Source of the DNA: Tritrichomonas musculus
Taxonomy: Eukaryota; Parabasalia; Tritrichomonadida; Tritrichomonadidae
NCBI GenBank assembly: GCA_039105265.1
Contig: JAPFFF010000003.1
Coordinates: 5,208,001-5,272,000, forward strand
DNA length: 64,000 nt
Direction: 5' to 3'
Numbering within the stretch: position 1 is the first letter of the stretch; every line of letters begins with the position of its first letter. The position numbers and the translations under genes were made by a program. The notes under the pieces are model-generated. The model searched no databases. It was given only the letters and a program-made list of their open reading frames with translations, and was not told where the DNA came from. Shown one piece after another: positions 19,391-31,100 of this stretch.

Positions 19391-21285
19391 TTCTTTGTTG
19401 TCCAGCCTTTTTTAATTTTTTGAATCAGCATCTCTTTCTGGTCAGGGGTGAAAGTTTTCTGTAGAATGTGATTGAAGTGGTGCATAATATTGGTGATTTT
19501 TTTCAAATCCACTCCATATTCCGCATCTATTCCTCTCCCTTTGATTCTTGTATACTGATCATAACAAGATTGTCCACAGCGACCTGGGATAAATAATGAA
19601 ACCAAAACCCTGTTAATGGATCCGTCACTTCTGAAGAATTTGCACCTAGCAGTTCCTTCTTTAAGGACTCTTAGAAAATGTTTTATTTCAGAATTTGCCC
19701 AAGGACTGGTAAACTTCAGGGGCCCGCATAAAACCTTATTCATTAAAATTTTATATGAAGATTTATTTGTATTCATCATGATAAAAGCGTCGTTAAAAAC
19801 TTTGTCCATAAGCAAATCGACTTTAGTACCAGATACAATTTTTTCGAATGCCCTAAATTGAGCAAATGAGCATTTGCATGCATCAATAAAATCCTCCAGC
19901 GATTCATATTTCAACATATTATCATATAACTCCATTTCTTTTTTCAATGATAAGTAACTTGAGTATGTTGAAGATTTGTGCTTATTAAAGCATATACTCA
20001 GAAACTCATATGAATACTTAAATTTGATTTCTGTTCCTGCTAGTGCTTCTGACAAATGCGTTTCATGTGTTCCTGGGAAATGTGGTGATGATGCTGGTGT
20101 TCCTGGGAAATGTTGTGATGCTGCTTCTGTTGCTGGGAATTGTTGTGATGCTGCTGGTGTTCCTGGGAAATGTGGTGATAATGCTGGTGCTCCTTGGAAT
20201 TGCTGTGATGCTGCTGGTGTTCCTTGGAATTGCTGTGATGCTGCTGGTGTTCCTGGGAAATGTTGTGATGCTGCTGGTGTTCCTGGGAAATGTTGTGATG
20301 CTGCTGGTGTTCCTGAGAAATGTGGTGATGATGCTGGTGTTCCTGGGAAATGTGGTGATGATGCTGGTGTTCCTGGGAAATGTGGTGATGATGCTGGTGT
20401 TCCTGGGAAATGTGGTGATGATGCTGCTTCTGTTGCTGGGAATTGTAGTGATGCTGCTAGTGCTCCTGGGAATTGTTGTGATGAAGCTGATGCTCTTGAG
20501 AATTGTGATGATGATGCTGGTGCTCCTTGGAATTGCTGTGATGCTGCTGATGCTCTTGAGAATTGTGATGATGAAGCTGATGCTCTTGAGAATTGTGATG
20601 ATGAAGATGATGCTCCTTGGAATTGTTGTGATGCTGCTTCTGTTGCTGGGAATTGTTGCGATGACGCTGGTGCTCCTTGGAATTGTTGTAATATTGTGGT
20701 AGATGATGGTTCTGGGAATCGTGATGACTGGATTGTTTTTGCTGTTGCTTGCGATTGTTGAGATGTTGTTGTGAAAAATGGTTCTGGGAGTCGTGATGAC
20801 TGGATTGTTCTTACTGATGCTTGCGATTGTTGTAATATTGTGGTAGATGATGGTTCTGGGAGTCGTGATGACTGGATTGTTCTTACTGATGCTTGCGATT
20901 GTTGTGATGTTGTTGTGAAAGATGGTTCTGGAAGTAGTAATGGCCGTAGCATTACTTCTGATGCTCCTGAGATTTGCGGTGCTACTACTGTGGATCTTTT
21001 TTCTGGAAGTGGTGATACTGGCAACTCTAGCTCAAAGAATATTTTCGATTTATGATAATTAATAAATCTAGTTTTTAAACAAAAGTCATTGAATGAGTAT
21101 TCAAAAAAAAGAACTTTTGCAATAGGATAACGATCTTTTCTCGTATAATTTATTTTTTCTTCGTCTGAAATTGAGCCAATATATTGTAATGGTCCTAGAG
21201 CTTCCATAAGTTCACTTATTTGCAAAAGTGAAAAACTTATGCTTTCATTATCTACAAGCAAAACAATCTTTGGACAATCCATCAT
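19384..21285 (-). CDS. Repeat-rich protein with Myb-like domain, fused upstream of the transposase
   Basis: The ATG pair at 21285/21282 (MMDCPKIVLLVDNES) is the likelier start; another in-frame ATG lies at 21390. Order: a ~90-residue unknown globular N-terminal domain; three 24-residue repeats (QQSQASVRTIQSSRLPEP); about 20 ten-residue repeats of the AASQHFPGTP/ASSPHFPGTP type; a helical region; and a Myb/SANT-like domain near the C-terminus (SPWANSEIKHFLRVLKEG then FIPGRCGQSCYDQYTRI). Myb-like domains bind DNA, so this is probably the element's DNA-binding part. It ends 7 bp inside the transposase frame. Confidence 0.6.
   Translation of the reverse strand: MMDCPKIVLLVDNESISFSLLQISELMEALGPLQYIGSISDEEKINYTRKDRYPIAKVLFFEYSFNDFCLKTRFINYHKSKIFFELELPVSPLPEKRSTVVAPQISGASEVMLRPLLLPEPSFTTTSQQSQASVRTIQSSRLPEPSSTTILQQSQASVRTIQSSRLPEPFFTTTSQQSQATAKTIQSSRFPEPSSTTILQQFQGAPASSQQFPATEAASQQFQGASSSSSQFSRASASSSQFSRASAASQQFQGAPASSSQFSRASASSQQFPGALAASLQFPATEAASSPHFPGTPASSPHFPGTPASSPHFPGTPASSPHFSGTPAASQHFPGTPAASQHFPGTPAASQQFQGTPAASQQFQGAPALSPHFPGTPAASQQFPATEAASQHFPGTPASSPHFPGTHETHLSEALAGTEIKFKYSYEFLSICFNKHKSSTYSSYLSLKKEMELYDNMLKYESLEDFIDACKCSFAQFRAFEKIVSGTKVDLLMDKVFNDAFIMMNTNKSSYKILMNKVLCGPLKFTSPWANSEIKHFLRVLKEGTARCKFFRSDGSINRVLVSLFIPGRCGQSCYDQYTRIKGRGIDAEYGVDLKKITNIMHHFNHILQKTFTPDQKEMLIQKIKKGWTTKNW
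20041..20700 (-). repeat. 30-bp minisatellite in coding sequence
   Basis: About 22 units of 30 bp (plus-strand form tgttcctgggaaatgttgtg plus ten bases), each giving ten residues of Ala/Ser/Pro-rich sequence on the minus strand. Unit variants alternate in patches, the mark of unequal exchange. Shadow frames on the plus strand are long only because the array is stop-free. Confidence 0.9.
20700..20925 (-). repeat. 72-bp tandem repeat, three units
   Basis: Three 24-residue units (SQASVRTIQSSRLPEP core) precede the 30-bp array in the same minus-strand frame. The units are highly similar and in frame. Confidence 0.8.
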
Positions 21286-21390
21286 AGTGAAATGATCTAA
21301 AAAAATTTTTTTGGAAACAATATAAAATATTATTATTGATTTGTAACTCATAAATATTTTATTTGACTCGAGATATAAACGAAATATCAT

Positions 21391-23376
21391 TTTTTAAATG
21401 GTTTTTAAATTCTCAACATCCATTAAAACCAATTATGGCAAATGCTAGTATTGATTATATAGAAGCAAATAATCTTAATATTTTTTCATAAGATAAAATA
21501 TTCATTCAATTAAACTAAAAATAAAAAAATCAAATAACGAGTTTTTACTTCACATGAAGACCTCTTATCGAAGTATTCAATTTTTCAGAAAAATAAAAAA
21601 TGCATGTATATTATAATATAATGAGTTCTATAATAAATAAAAAAATTAAATATATGTTTTCTTTAAATTTTCTGTTATTTTTTAAAATGGAAAATCAAAG
21701 GTTAAAGAACCAAAAATATTATTGGATAGGGTTTCACTGATGAGCAGGGATACTTACTGTTCCATATCTGTAGTAGTTATTTTTCGGTACAATACCAGCA
21801 GTCCCAGGAATAGCGGCTTGGACATGTATTTAACGATACAAATATCCGAAAACGATACTAAAATTAGTAAAGTTGTGTTTCAAAGAAACATAATATTTTA
21901 TAACTACCAAATAATGTTCAACATAGATTATAATAAAATCATCTTTATAATTCTGAACTTATGTTTTAAACTAAGTTTTTTAATTTGTCCCTTCTTACCG
22001 TCCTCTCAAATTTAAATAAAGCTAAATATTTTTTTTTATGTTATAAAGGCATTAATACTTTCATTCATCTCAGGTTGAGGTTCCCGCTATTCCCTTAACC
22101 AATTGGGCTTAGCCCTCAAAGGCTCCCAAAGCTATTTAAAATGTATTTTTCCTGAATAAATAACTTTTTTATATTCTTTTTTTTTATATATATATTTTCA
22201 TCTTCTCAAAATTGAAAGATATGGTATTTTTAAAAAAAAAAATTTGTCCCTACTTATCGTTCTACTTTCTGAAGACTCATAGAAAATTTGAATTAAAAAC
22301 TCTCAATTTTTTTGTGAATAAGGTAATGATTAAAAAACATAGTTTATTTTAAAATTGATTGATACAAAAGTTGTACTCAAAAAATATTGAGACATTTTTG
22401 TATCAAAACAAAAGAAATTCAAGTTTCTATATGAAGTAATTTTTGGATCGGTAAATATAAAAAGGTTTGATGATTGAATTAGATTAATATCGTTAGAGAG
22501 AAAGTTAATGCTTATTTATAAGATGATTTAAGCAATTGCAATTGATTCTTATTATCTTTATTGTATAGCTTTGAATGATCATTGAATGAAAGAATAATGG
22601 TTGTTAAACATTCATTTTCCTCTTACTTCTTATTTTCTTTGAATGATTGTTTATATGTATTGTATTGAGTTGGTTCATGCTAATTTTTATTCGGAATAGA
22701 ATTAACTGAATTTGCATTTGAATAATATGAAGTATAGTTATATGAGTAAGAATCATTTGAAATGTATTTATATTGTAAATAATTGAATGCAATCATCTCT
22801 ATTCAAATATCTGGGTAAATCTGATTCTAATACAAAAAATTGATCTGGGAAAGTCATACTTGATGTAATAATATGTTTTGGTTTTGGAAATAATATAGAA
22901 AACTGAGCCTTAGGAGCTTGAATTGTTAATAGCATCTGAGAAATAGAGTAATAAACAAGAGAAAATGCCAAAACACCATAATAAATATAGTTTTTCTTCA
23001 ACTGGAAAAGAAGCATATAATTTTTACAAAGAATAATTTGCAAAATAAAAATCTTAGTTAATTTAAAGCCTTGATGATTATTAGGTTTTTTCACACCAGT
23101 TAATTATTCAAGTTTTACTCTTAAGGCAACTCTTGGCCTTCCTTGGTCATAATATTCTATAAATAGTAAGAATCTTAATCTGAACTTATAAATTTCAACT
23201 TTATCAAGAATTATTAATCAAAAGTGAATCAGGTTCTAAAGATATTGAATTATCTAATATTAAGAAATACTTATTGAAGTAAAACCAAAATGATAAAAAT
23301 AATAAAATCTTTTATTGCAATGATCTGTAAAAAAATGGCATTAAAAATGCAGTTTTTCTCTTAACAATTAACAAAT
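21391..23376. other. Gene-poor region with coding debris
   Basis: No intact gene. 'tttgtccctncttancg' occurs at about 21982 and 22245. A minus-strand open stretch at 22768-23094 (108 codons, opening with GTG) is protein-like with a hydrophobic middle and a charged end (PDQFFVLESDLPRYLNRDDC). It may be a relic of a membrane protein, but no family is recognised. Confidence 0.4.
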
Positions 23377-23872
23377 TTGTCTTTAAAAGTGGTTCATGCT
23401 ACCTCTCTCAATTTGATATATGCATATTATGAAGAACATGAACAAGCCATCATAAAATGTCCTTCTTCATTGTCAATAAGTGCAAAAGAAAATGTGATGA
23501 GGCCTTTAAATAGAGAAAAAATTATTATAATGACAATGTTCACGTTTTTATATAAAACTTTGATATCACATCAATATAGATATAGTATATGCGATACATA
23601 TAATCAATTGAAATTCTTATATCAAAACCCAGATAATCAGTATATTACATAAACTATTATGGAATACCTTGGACTTAGAGAATGGCCTCTAATATTTGAC
23701 TTATTACAATGCAATTCAGTTGATGTTTTGAATTTGTTTGAAGATTACAATAATGTTTGACGTATGTTTAGCATATCATTTGAAATTATTTGTTGTAAAA
23801 ATCATAAAAAACTATTTAAAGAACATAATGACAGTAATTTCTGCATAGATGAGTACTTGTAATCATGAAATC
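23377..23872 (+). pseudogene. Decayed host gene, unknown family
   Basis: One frame reads protein-like sequence through 23377-23872, interrupted by stops at 23650-23652 and about 23758 and closing at about 23870. It has no ATG at its start. Segments such as MEYLGLREWPLIFDLLQC and NHKKLFKEHNDSNFC look like the helical N-terminal part of a trichomonad ankyrin-type protein, but that is a weak impression. The coherent frame across several stops supports a pseudogene. Confidence 0.45.
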
Positions 23873-24810
23873 TGTCAAAAGGAAAACTTTTCAATTATAT
23901 TCTTTTTTTTTCTAATTGTAGAAATTTAGTGTTTAAAATATATTATCATAAAATAAGGCATTTATAGTCTAATATTATTACTTGTATTGGTTTTAAAGGC
24001 TCTTTTGTAATTATCACAGATCTATTATTGATTCAGAGTTCACTAAAATATGAATTAACTAACAGTAATATTTATGAAACTTGTTAAAGAGGATATTTTA
24101 TTAATTTAATCCAGATTGAAAGATACAAAATTAGAACCCTATTATTGATAATCCTGACTTGGGTATCTATTCTTATTGAGCTAAAAGCTTCGCCACTTTT
24201 TAATTGAAAAGTTGATTGGTATAAAAAAAGGAGAATTTTAATGAATTGTTTTGCTTGTCTACTGGTTGAGCTTATATATCTGTAATTTGTTAAATATTGT
24301 TTTGGGCTATTGAAAATGTATAAAATGAGAGGCTATGTTTGTTGGGAAGAATGAGATAGTATAGTTTAAGTTTTTCTTGAAGTAAATTAACATTTTTAAA
24401 TACATTATTATGAGCTGGAAAACCGTAATTGTATTTTTTTGTCTTAATCGTCTTAATTAGGAGAATAATTGAGAATAAATTTTTTTAAAAAATTAAGTAT
24501 TTAAAAATCTGAACTAGTGTGAACTATATCAAAACTTCTTGATTCTATATAATTATAAATCTCTGAGTCTAAAGTAGACCTTAGAAAGGCATAAAGAAGT
24601 GGACAAAAAAATCCACATAAGTTTATAAATGCTAGGTATGTAACATTACAATCACATATCTAGATATTGAATAATGAACTCTTGAGTGTTGGTAATTCAA
24701 ATGAACAATGTTCTTTCATGAGCTTCTTCGAAATTAGAAGCATCTATTTCAATAATACTGAAAATAAAATCGACAGGAAAGCAATTAATTAACCTTCCTA
24801 ATTGATTTAT
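23873..24810. other. Intergenic, no gene seen
   Basis: AT-rich DNA between the pseudogene and the older Maverick end. No repeats or open frames of note. Confidence 0.45.
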
Positions 24811-25197
24811 AGTAGTATACGTCAGTGGGTTATACTAACCACACTGACCAATTAGAAACTTACATTTTTGTTGATTTTAATAACGAAAATGACAAAATGA
24901 CAATCAATTAGCAATGTTTTTTGGGAGACAAAAATTGACCAAAATTATTTTTTAATTTTTTGTCAATACATAAATGACAACCTCACCACCAACCGCCATC
25001 GAATACATTCCACTCAAAGATTTTGAAGATAGCTATGAAATAATGAACCAATACCCATATGACATCAGAGATAAGCAAACAAAAAAGCCAATTAATAAAA
25101 AATATACATCAAGAGATGGTATCCTTGTTTATCTAAATGATGGACATCAACACAGAATGCATAGATTAATTGCTAATCAATTCATACCTGAATTCAC
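24811..25197 (+). mobile_element. Left-hand remnant of an older Maverick/Polinton (broken)
   Basis: It begins agtagtatacgtcagtgggt, close to the agtagtatatacgag end of the intact Maverick. From 24974 it carries the N-terminal part of a NUMOD4/HNH-type protein (EYIPLKDFEDSYEIMNQYP) related to the one at 50135-50470. It is cut off at 25197 by the younger element. The copy is broken and only this end piece survives here. It faces the opposite way to the younger element. Confidence 0.65.
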
Positions 25198-25434
25198 AGT
25201 AGTATATACGAGTCGGTTAACTCTGGGGCTGGCACCCCACGCGTCAACACGAACTCGTCATAAAAGAAAAAGAAAAGAAAAAGAAAAGAAAAAGAAAAAA
25301 AGAAAAGAAAAGAAAAAAATATTCTTGTTCTCACTACTGCTCCCCATCAATGAAACGGCACAGGTACCCCACCCCACAACCGCCCATCTATGAAACGGCA
25401 CAGGTACCTGCCCCGAGAATCTCGTACCTACTAC
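25198..25434 (+). repeat. Left terminal inverted repeat of the Maverick
   Basis: 237 bp matching 50838-51078 in reverse complement with about four substitutions and a short length difference in a purine tract. Internal parts: an outer gcgtcaac-rich segment, an A/G-only tract of about 65 nt, and two 26-bp direct repeats (cccatcwatgaaacggcaca core) spaced 40 bp apart. Confidence 0.95.
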
Positions 25435-25456
25435 CATCTATGAAATTTAGCTGACT

Positions 25457-28144
25457 TTATTTCGATTCAAGAGCAGCTAACCTAGCTTCCATTGCTGCTA
25501 TAGTATCCTTCAATATTACATTTTCTTCTTTAACTTTTTCAAGCTCGCTTATCAAAGCATAATTATTTTTTATGAGATTCATATTTGGGATACAATATTC
25601 ATCATAAACTTCAGGTCTGTATGAATAACTTACTGATTCTAAATTGACATCATAGTGATCGTTATATCTGAATGTTCCACCATAATAGAAATAATATATA
25701 GAAAAAGTATTTTCACCTTTCTTGTAATGATAATATTCTGAGTCTTCACTATCAAATAAATATTCTCCTGAAATATCTTCATTATTACAAGAACCTTTTA
25801 CTATTAATGATGATTTCTTTAATATTTTACATAAATCATCATTCAAATTCGTGATATTCGTTCGTAAATCCTCATCATTTGTTGTTCCATTGATGAAGTG
25901 AGTAGTAATTGATAATTCTTGAGTTATTTTTTCGGTTGATATTATTTCCTTTTTTGCAACATATTTATTTTCACCCTCTAATGTCTCTATCCTACGTATA
26001 AGTACATCTAGACCTTCATTAGCTTCATCCACAGTAGGGTAATTATCAAACTCAGCCTCTAGCTCATTGACCTTCTCAGCTAACAACTTGAAACAAGGCT
26101 TGAGTGAGTCCCTAAACATATTGCTGATATCCATAGCACCACTTAATGTCAAGGTTCCAGTATCAGGGTTATCATTCTCATCAGTAAAAGGTAGTTCATC
26201 TAGTTGCTTATACTCTTCCTCACACCAGGTAATTATAGGTGTTATATCTTTGGTTATGCTTCTTGCTGTAGTACCTGACATGAAGTTAATGCTATTTCTA
26301 ACCAAATCACTCATACCTTTGGTTGACTTATGAGAGAATAACCTTTTAAGGAATCCTCCACCTTTTATGGTAGGAAAGCTTATACCATCTGGAAATAGCT
26401 GCATACCAATAGAACCTATTGACCCAGCAGTACCTGCAACTCCAAAAGCTAATGCTGTCCATGAGACTATACGCAAATTATCTACATCATCCTCCAGATG
26501 TTGAGTAACTTGTTCAGTCCTTGATACTCTACCTTTTAAGCTTTCCATAACAGTGTTCATTTCGTTAACATCATAGCTAATAACATCTACATTGTTGGTA
26601 ACTAAGTTTAAATCACTCCTCATAGTAGTAATATTATCAGCAGTAATTATCTTAGAGGAGGTAATATTATAATCAGTATATAAGGTTGTTGCCCCATTAG
26701 GATTTGGAGATACTTCATAAAACTGCTGCTTAATGATATACTCGAATGGGTTAGTAGTTGAATCCCAATGAACCTCATCTATTGGGTCAACATATTCATC
26801 AGCTAAATATATCTTAATATCCCTTGAGTCATTAGTAGTCGAAGCTGCATATGTATATTCAAGCTTTTCACATGAATCAAGTACACCATGTAAGAACAAC
26901 CATACCTTGTCTCCTCCATTGCCTTCTTTTCCAGTAGGTCGAACTGAGAACCTATTTGCATTTTTAGAACCTTCAAGGGTAATATCAAGGTAGAGTTCAT
27001 CAATAGCACTAGTTTCTAATTTATTAGTCGCATTATTCATCTTATAGCACCTTATTGCTTCAATATCATATCCATCTTTTGTACCTCCTTGACTTGTTTG
27101 ATATCCTAGACCATATTTCGAAAAAGGTTCTATCTCCCCTGTCTTTAATTTTACAAAACAGTCTATTTTACACTTACCTCCATGAATCATGTAATGTAGT
27201 AGGTTATCAGGAGAGTAGTCATTAGGCTTATTAATCAGTTTCATGTTCCTCTCACTCCTCTTGACTTGTATGTAGGTACCATCTTCACCATACTCATTCT
27301 CCTTATTTAATCCATTAACTAATCTACCATTGATATGACCTTGTATGTTATCACCTACCCATTTTGTACCATCCCATGATAAAAACCACTTATTACCAAA
27401 ACAATACTCATTAAACCTAAACTCTAAGTCATTAGGTATAGTATATCCAGTATCTATGTTCCATTGAAGTAACCAATATTTCTTGTTATCGATCTCAACC
27501 TGACTAGTTGATGTAGGCTTATATAAGTATAGTACATCGCTTTTACGTAAACTTAATGCATTATCAGCTTTTATTATAGAACACTTTATTGCCTTCTCTG
27601 TCTGTAAAGAATCAGTTATATATTCATTCATTATGCTCAACTCCCCATTCAGCCACAAGGTATATGGGTTGAAGTCTAGTTTACTATCAAAAGCTATATT
27701 CATATATCCCATAATGGTACTATTATTTATACTGCATCCATTACTACTTTTAGTTATCAAAGGAGAATATACTTGACCATCCTTAACATATATGTAGAAC
27801 TCCTTGACTAAATTACCACTTGTATCATATACTATATTCTTCCTCAATACTATCTTAAATATATTAGTCTGGGTTTTTATTTCGTTGAGCTTATTCATGA
27901 AGTCTTCAGGCAAATTAACAAACTTAAGGATATTGTAAGTTGTTGTTGAAGACTCAAATGATACATACTGTATATTTTTATTTTTAATATCAACTTCTGG
28001 TAAACCTTCGACCTCATTAAATAAATGACCTGTCTGTACATAGTTATCTAAGTCACCCAAGGTTAATAACTGGCTACCTTTTCGAGTAGCATCCCCTATC
28101 TTAAACTGTATATCTCCTTTAAATCTTGTAGTAGTATCACTCAT
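25457..28144 (-). CDS. Large Maverick protein, paralogue of the neighbouring 1844-aa protein
   Basis: About 895 aa from ATG 28144 (MSDTTTRFKGDIQF). This start clears the stop of the upstream gene by 20 bp; an ATG at 28231 would overlap it. It shares several blocks with the neighbouring protein: NKWFLSWDGTKWVGDN, IKQQFYEVSPNPNGATT with the following TDYNITSSKI, and a C-terminal coiled coil ending MEARLAALESK. A short hydrophobic segment lies before a Gly-rich loop near the middle. Its size and modular beta-rich look suggest a virion surface or fibre protein. This is inference, and no named domain is recognised. Confidence 0.8.
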   Translation of the reverse strand: MSDTTTRFKGDIQFKIGDATRKGSQLLTLGDLDNYVQTGHLFNEVEGLPEVDIKNKNIQYVSFESSTTTYNILKFVNLPEDFMNKLNEIKTQTNIFKIVLRKNIVYDTSGNLVKEFYIYVKDGQVYSPLITKSSNGCSINNSTIMGYMNIAFDSKLDFNPYTLWLNGELSIMNEYITDSLQTEKAIKCSIIKADNALSLRKSDVLYLYKPTSTSQVEIDNKKYWLLQWNIDTGYTIPNDLEFRFNEYCFGNKWFLSWDGTKWVGDNIQGHINGRLVNGLNKENEYGEDGTYIQVKRSERNMKLINKPNDYSPDNLLHYMIHGGKCKIDCFVKLKTGEIEPFSKYGLGYQTSQGGTKDGYDIEAIRCYKMNNATNKLETSAIDELYLDITLEGSKNANRFSVRPTGKEGNGGDKVWLFLHGVLDSCEKLEYTYAASTTNDSRDIKIYLADEYVDPIDEVHWDSTTNPFEYIIKQQFYEVSPNPNGATTLYTDYNITSSKIITADNITTMRSDLNLVTNNVDVISYDVNEMNTVMESLKGRVSRTEQVTQHLEDDVDNLRIVSWTALAFGVAGTAGSIGSIGMQLFPDGISFPTIKGGGFLKRLFSHKSTKGMSDLVRNSINFMSGTTARSITKDITPIITWCEEEYKQLDELPFTDENDNPDTGTLTLSGAMDISNMFRDSLKPCFKLLAEKVNELEAEFDNYPTVDEANEGLDVLIRRIETLEGENKYVAKKEIISTEKITQELSITTHFINGTTNDEDLRTNITNLNDDLCKILKKSSLIVKGSCNNEDISGEYLFDSEDSEYYHYKKGENTFSIYYFYYGGTFRYNDHYDVNLESVSYSYRPEVYDEYCIPNMNLIKNNYALISELEKVKEENVILKDTIAAMEARLAALESK

Positions 28145-28163
28145 TTTAGTTAAATAAAACTTC

Positions 28164-31100
28164 TCATTCGATGTTAGCACATTTAGCTTCAAGTGCTGCA
28201 AGTCTTGCCTCAAGAGTATCAATATATGCATCCTTCTGGTCTATCATTTCCTTCACTTCTACTTTAGTAATATAAGCAGTCATATCTATATCTTCTAATG
28301 GATGTTTTGTACTTGACTTATTTTCAAGCTCTTTGATTTTCTCGCACATGAATGCTATTGTACCCTTTAAAGTATCGCGATATGTCTTTGCAATATTAAT
28401 ACATGTATCAAATGAAACCATCATCTTATCAGCATCCTTCATTGTTATTTCAAGTTCAGGTTCATCATCTGTTTCTTCATGATATGCCCATGCAAGAATC
28501 TTTTCTAATACATCTTCCTCTGCTAATGTCTCTGGGTTATCATTACGACGGAACCAACTTGGAATATTAAATAATCCTATTCTATTTGCTACATATGCTT
28601 CTGCTGCTACTCCTGCTATAGCTGCTGCATCACCAGGATGATGTCTAACAAACTGCCATTGACCATGTAAGAACCTTCTAGCAACATAACCTACTGCTCC
28701 CATAATAACCTGGGTAGTTGCACTTATAACACCATCTTGTTGGTACATTTCTATCACTCCATTCACAATATTAATTACATGTAGTCTTCTTCTATCTATT
28801 GTAGCAACTACATTTCCATTATATAGTACTTGTGTTATTTCTTCACCAGTTGTTTCATCTAATGTGTCATTAAAAGCTAAAAGATTACCATGAGAATAAA
28901 TATTATCCATTAGTTCTCCTCTTTGTTCATCACTCATTTGTTCTATCATTCTTGCTGTTATTGCTGGTGTTGTTCCTGGTACTGTCCAAGTATCTGTTGT
29001 GGCAACAAGGTCATAATGCTGATATCTAACTCCATTTGCATTGACTTCTATCTGTGAATTTATTCCAACAAATCGTACTTGACCTCCACTAATATTTGCT
29101 GTAGTTGGTGCTGAATAATCAATAGTAGCAACAATTGGATCAATAGTCTCTCCTCTATGATCAATAATATTTATCCATGCTTCCATTGTTTGGTCATTCA
29201 AGTAAGGTTCTAATCCAATATCTCCATTTTGTACAAATGGTAAATTTAATCTGTCTTGCATAGATAATTGTTCAATATCTCTCGCTGTGTATGTTGTTCC
29301 TTCCCATTCTATTGACCAATTATTATCAGTAGCTCTATGTATTCTATCTGTCATCTCAATATCAGCTGGTCTTATTAGAGTCCTTCGTTGAAATACATTA
29401 TTATGGATAATGAGTTGGTCATTATAAAACAAATCATACACATTAAACCACTCTCTTCCATGATATTGGATACGTAAGATATCAGGATGACTAGCAACTA
29501 ATGCATTTCGTTCTGCTCTTGTCATATCTGCAATATCTTCTAAGGTATACTGGATTCCAGATATATTGATAACAGGAACTTGATTCCTAAGTGCAATCGT
29601 AGTTGAAGCTGTATTTGTCATTGTAGTCTGTGGTACAGTTATATCTGTTCGAATCTCATCTGTTTCATCTGTAACAACCTGTGGCTGTACTTCTCTATGA
29701 GTTCTCTCTAATGATTGCTCAGTGGTTGTGATAGTATTTGTTGCATTATCAGTATCATTATCAGTTATTGTAATCGAGGATGAATTAATATTTAATGTTT
29801 CAGTTCCATTTGTATCTGGTCTATTCCTAAAGAAGTGTAAGACATTCGAACCAAGTGTAGCAATAGCATTTCCTAACTGAGTCAGTGCATGTGTTGTCGA
29901 AAGGACAACCTGTGTAGCTGAGAATGTTGAAATAGCTCCAGCAACAGGATTTTGAACAGTTGTTGTTATTGGTAAAAATCTTTCCATAGTCATCTTATCA
30001 GCCTTCAAATCAACATTCACCAAAAACTTACCTTGAAAGCCACTACCTCCATCACCTGGATAACCACCACCACCACCACCACCTCCTCCACCATTTCCTC
30101 CTGGACCTGCTGGGAAAGGTCTTGTTTGATATGTATTAATAGTTACAGAGTTATTGGACATATTTAATGTTGAAAGGGCACTTGCAATACAAACTGTTGA
30201 TGCTAAAATATTTAATATACTATTCGCAACTGCTACACCTTGTTTAATACTATCAGTATATTCATTATACATGGCTTGAATTCTCATTTGTTCAACTAGA
30301 TTATCAACTGTCTGTTTCAATAAAGCATAATCATAGGCTAATATATCTGTGATTCCACCAACAACATTTAAATCTCGACGCATAGTCATGATATTATCAG
30401 CCCATATAATCTTTGATGAATAAATATTATAATCTGTCGATATGGTAGTGCATTTTCTTGGGTCTGGCTCTACTTCATAAAATTGTTGTTGAATAATTAT
30501 ATCGAATGGATTAACTTTCACATCAAAATCAAATAATTCTTTCTCTATATATATTCGAATGTTCTTATGATTAAATCCTTCAATGATTTTAATGGAATGC
30601 CTTTTTTCTCGATGATAATTAAATGATTCGAGACAAGGATTTGACCCATAGGTATGCATAACACCTGAATTAATACAATGAGTAGGATGACAATCCCATT
30701 TTAATTCAGTTATATTTCCATTAATATTTAGGTCAGCATAAACATATAATCCATCATCTGCATTTAATCCACTTGGCGCATCAACATACATTCTAGCTTG
30801 TTCATATTTATATCCATCTTGAGTTAAAGTACCTGAACCACTTGAATCAAAAGTTGCAGTTATTCCTTCACTTAGTATGGTTCCATCTTTCTTAACAACC
30901 CTCCAATTGGTAAGATAATCTTTCAAGATATGAGCATAATTATCATCATCAGTTAAATCTTCCTTTATTGTTCCTTTTATCCATCTACCAATTCTTTCGT
31001 TATGTTTGATTGTTAAAGCAGGCGCACCGTCATTTGTGTTCATGTATGATATCTTTTCTGTACACATGTTTTGACAATTATTTCCTGTCCAATTTTTACC

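Larger units (their letters stand above)
18262..21285 (-). mobile_element. Decayed pogo-like (Tc1/mariner) DNA transposon
   Basis: Three minus-strand open frames follow each other: a repeat/Myb-like part (21285-19384), a DDE transposase core (about 19390-18470) and a C-terminal acidic piece (18483-18262). Frame changes fall at about 19385-19400 and 18470-18483, with the frames overlapping rather than separated. This fits one ancestral gene with two frameshifts, or less likely two genes using overlapping starts. Element ends are not defined. The palindrome at 18053-18088 is a candidate left end. Confidence 0.6.

Noticed and set aside
20043-20761. Long plus-strand Cys/Asp-rich and Leu/Val-rich reading frames
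   Set aside because: They are shadows of the stop-free 30-bp repeat whose coding frame is on the minus strand.
21775-22110. Inverted 'gggaatagcgg' pair suggesting another MITE
   Set aside because: Only about 11 bp match, and there are no clear ends or duplication.
24820-24852. actaaccacactg resembling the trichomonad intron acceptor ACTAACACACAG
   Set aside because: It lies in a palindrome at the older Maverick end, with no coding exon on either side.
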